From positions 1-6,776 of the forward strand of contig CAYSIR010000227.1 in assembly GCA_964431105.1 (NCBI GenBank): DNA of 6,776 bases, written 5' to 3'. The notes beneath the pieces were generated by a model. The model had not been told where the DNA came from. It saw nothing but the letters and a program-made list of their open reading frames with translations, and did not search any database. The stretch comes from RECH01 sp964431105. Its GTDB lineage: Bacteria > Cyanobacteriota > Cyanobacteriia > RECH01. The position numbers and the translations under genes are program-made. Within the stretch, counting starts at the first letter, position 1. Every line of letters starts with the position of its first letter. Shown here one piece after another: positions 5,481 to 6,776 of this stretch.

Positions 5481-6170
5481 ATGTCGATGGTTGTGCCGAA
5501 TGCGGCTGAGATGGCTAGCTCTATTGTTTCACCCCCTCTGGTTCCGGCAATACTGGATGAATTATGGAACCATCCGCCGCTGAAGCTTGGGGTGCTGGCC
5601 TCCGGCAGCGGCAGCAATTTTGAAGCGATCGCCCAAGCCATTGCCGACCGACAGTTGAACGCCAAAATTGCAGTGCTGGTTTACAACAATCCTGGGGCGA
5701 CTGTGGTAGAACGAGCGGCACGGCTTCAGATTCCGGCTGTGCTGCACAACCATCGAGAGTTTCGTGGCCGAGAGGCGTTAGAACAGTCCATCATCGAGAC
5801 CTTTCGACAGTATGGCGCGGATTGGGTCGTTATGGCGGGATGGATGCGTCGCGTCACGCGGGTGTTAATTGATGCGTTTAGCGATCGCATTGTGAATATT
5901 CATCCTAGCCTACTACCCAGCTTTCCTGGCATTCACGCAATTGAGCAGGCGCTTGAGGCAGGGGTGGCGATCGCCGGTTGTACGGTGCATCGGGTGGAGC
6001 TGAAAGTAGACAGCGGCCCCATTTTGATGCAGGCCGCTGTACCTATTTTGCCGGGCGATACGGCCGACAGTTTGCATCAACGGGTGCAGGTGCAAGAACA
6101 TCGCATTTATCCAGCAGCGATCGCACTGGCGGCCTGGCAAAACCTACAAAGCCGCCCTCAAGAGTCTTAG
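5481..6170 (+). CDS. purN: Phosphoribosylglycinamide formyltransferase
   Basis: This 229-residue enzyme transfers a formyl group from 10-formyltetrahydrofolate to glycinamide ribonucleotide, the third step of purine synthesis, in the cytoplasm. The conserved domain starts at LKLGVLASGSGSNF (34-47), whose SGSGSN loop binds the substrate phosphate. The active site is complete: Asn139 and His141 in VNIHPSLLPSFPG, His170 in GCTVHRVE and Asp177 in KVDSGPIL, matching E. coli Asn106, His108, His137 and Asp144. The first 33 residues are an extension beyond the E. coli length, with no signal peptide character. The ATG at 5481 has AAAGG (5466-5470) ten bases upstream; ATG codons at residues 3 and 11 are less likely alternatives. 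It is the only plus-strand gene here, transcribed away from rsfS and towards map, with no other purine gene beside it. Confidence 0.95.
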   Translation: MSMVVPNAAEMASSIVSPPLVPAILDELWNHPPLKLGVLASGSGSNFEAIAQAIADRQLNAKIAVLVYNNPGATVVERAARLQIPAVLHNHREFRGREALEQSIIETFRQYGADWVVMAGWMRRVTRVLIDAFSDRIVNIHPSLLPSFPGIHAIEQALEAGVAIAGCTVHRVELKVDSGPILMQAAVPILPGDTADSLHQRVQVQEHRIYPAAIALAAWQNLQSRPQES

Positions 6171-6262
6171 ATGCTGTCGGATTTAGCCCTGCGGAACAGT
6201 CCTAGCTAAGCCAGGGCGCATCATCCGTGACACCATCACCGAAGCCGATCGAGGTCAGTGCT

Positions 6263-6278
6263 GACACGCCCTCGTGTC
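6263..6278 (+). terminator. Small hairpin downstream of purN
   Basis: GACACG (6263-6268) and CGTGTC (6273-6278) form a perfect six-base stem around CCCT, about 90 bases past the purN stop codon. What follows is GTTAAAC, not a T tract, so termination activity is doubtful. The stronger hairpin at 6311-6351 may serve both convergent genes. Confidence 0.25.
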
Positions 6279-6310
6279 GTTAAACGTGGCGCGGGTAGTA
6301 TTCACATAAA

Positions 6311-6351
6311 GATTTTGGGTGGTGTGAGCGTTGCCCACATCACCCAAAATC
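6311..6351 (-). terminator. Strong hairpin between convergent purN and map
   Basis: GATTTTGGGTGGTGTG (6311-6326) pairs with CACATCACCCAAAATC (6336-6351) over all 16 positions, one of them G-T, around a nine-base loop. It lies 26 bases past the map stop codon. On the minus strand the stem is followed by TTTATG, a short U-rich tail, so it most likely terminates map; on the plus strand CTTACC follows, less convincing for purN. Its arm contains the 12-mer GATTTTGGGTGG, also found downstream of mdh. Confidence 0.6.
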
Positions 6352-6377
6352 CTTACCAGTAAAAGACTACCGTTGTG

Positions 6378-6776
6378 TTAAACGTTGGTGCGATCGGTGA
6401 GGATTTCGTATCCGTCCGCTGTGACAAGAACCGTGTGTTCAAACTGAGCCGACAGGGCTCGATCCACCGTTACCACCGTCCAGCGATCGCTTAGAGTCCG
6501 GGTATGCTTCGAGCCAGCATTCAAAATGGGTTCGATCGCTAAAGTCATTCCCGGCTTAAGCGTCACATTGGGTAAATCATCGGTGCGCACATTGAAAACC
6601 GAAGGCTCTTCATGAAGATTGCGACCGACGCCGTGCCCAGTAAAGTTTTCGACGACTTTGAACCCGTGGGCTTCAGCATAATCTTGGATCGCTCCAGCAA
6701 TATTCATCAATCGATTGCCAGGCTTCACCTGTGCGATGCCTTGGTAAAGCGTTTCTTCGGCGACTTGAATCAGCCG
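6378..6776 (-). CDS. map: Type I methionine aminopeptidase, C-terminal part (runs off window)
   Basis: The last 132 codons of a type I methionine aminopeptidase are present; the frame is open to the window edge, so the start lies to the right. The enzyme removes the initiator methionine from new proteins in the cytoplasm and uses two metal ions. Visible residues follow E. coli Map closely from its RLCRVTQ segment on: GHGVGR with metal ligand His48 (local numbering), the catalytic-pocket His55 in NLHEEP, ligand Glu82 in AIEPILNAG and ligand Glu113 in SAQFEHT. The two aspartate ligands would lie in the missing half. The sequence ends ADGYEILTDRTNV, with no extra domain. A GTG within the frame at 6726-6728 is internal and not the start. 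A strong hairpin follows the stop codon, facing purN. Confidence 0.95.
   Translation of the reverse strand, partial: RLIQVAEETLYQGIAQVKPGNRLMNIAGAIQDYAEAHGFKVVENFTGHGVGRNLHEEPSVFNVRTDDLPNVTLKPGMTLAIEPILNAGSKHTRTLSDRWTVVTVDRALSAQFEHTVLVTADGYEILTDRTNV

Larger units (their letters stand above)
1021..6490. repeat. HIP1 octamers GCGATCGC, at least 13 copies
   Basis: Copies I located start at 1021, 1099, 2237, 3469, 4239, 4616, 4865, 5356, 5625, 5881, 5967, 6117 and 6483. They occur in genes and spacers alike. Chance expectation for an octamer in this length is about 0.1. HIP1 over-representation is a known cyanobacterial hallmark; here it supports the host assignment and suggests the window is native sequence. 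None falls inside 1-1020, the part holding the long inverted repeat. Confidence 0.9.

Overview
The window looks like a piece of a cyanobacterial chromosome, moderately GC-rich and most like a filamentous or Leptolyngbya-type genome (the genus is a guess). The evidence is ndhO and psb34, genes confined to oxygenic phototrophs, plus at least 13 copies of the HIP1 octamer GCGATCGC, where about 0.1 would be expected by chance in 6.8 kb.

Layout, left to right. Positions 1-1227 hold no convincing gene. They contain a GC-rich palindromic dispersed repeat at the left edge, several small hairpins, and a long imperfect inverted repeat (core 693-890, weaker outer arms to about 625-946) that can fold into a long stem capped by a three-way junction. 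Then come five minus-strand genes: a CNNM/CorC-type membrane protein with CBS domains (1228-2556), malate dehydrogenase mdh (2859-3818), NDH-1 subunit ndhO (3884-4099), the photosystem II assembly protein psb34 (4301-4471) and ribosome silencing factor rsfS (4657-5121). A gap follows, then plus-strand purN (5481-6170). The 3' half of a type I methionine aminopeptidase gene (map) converges on purN from the right and runs off the window end.

The genes are mostly housekeeping and do not form one pathway. Themes are photosynthetic and respiratory electron flow (ndhO, psb34), central carbon metabolism (mdh), translation and protein maturation (rsfS, map), purine synthesis (purN) and probable divalent-cation transport (corC-like). 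Most spacers are long enough for separate promoters. The closest pair, ndhO and mdh, is split by a well-formed intrinsic terminator that ends 6 bases before the mdh start codon.

The most interesting material is non-coding: the long inverted repeat at 693-890, the terminator or attenuator in the mdh leader, a short array of 11-base tandem repeats upstream of ndhO, two palindromes with a shared 12-mer downstream of mdh and map, and an HLR1-like (RpaB) site at the psb34 promoter. I see no defence system, CRISPR array, complete transposon, tRNA or rRNA here.
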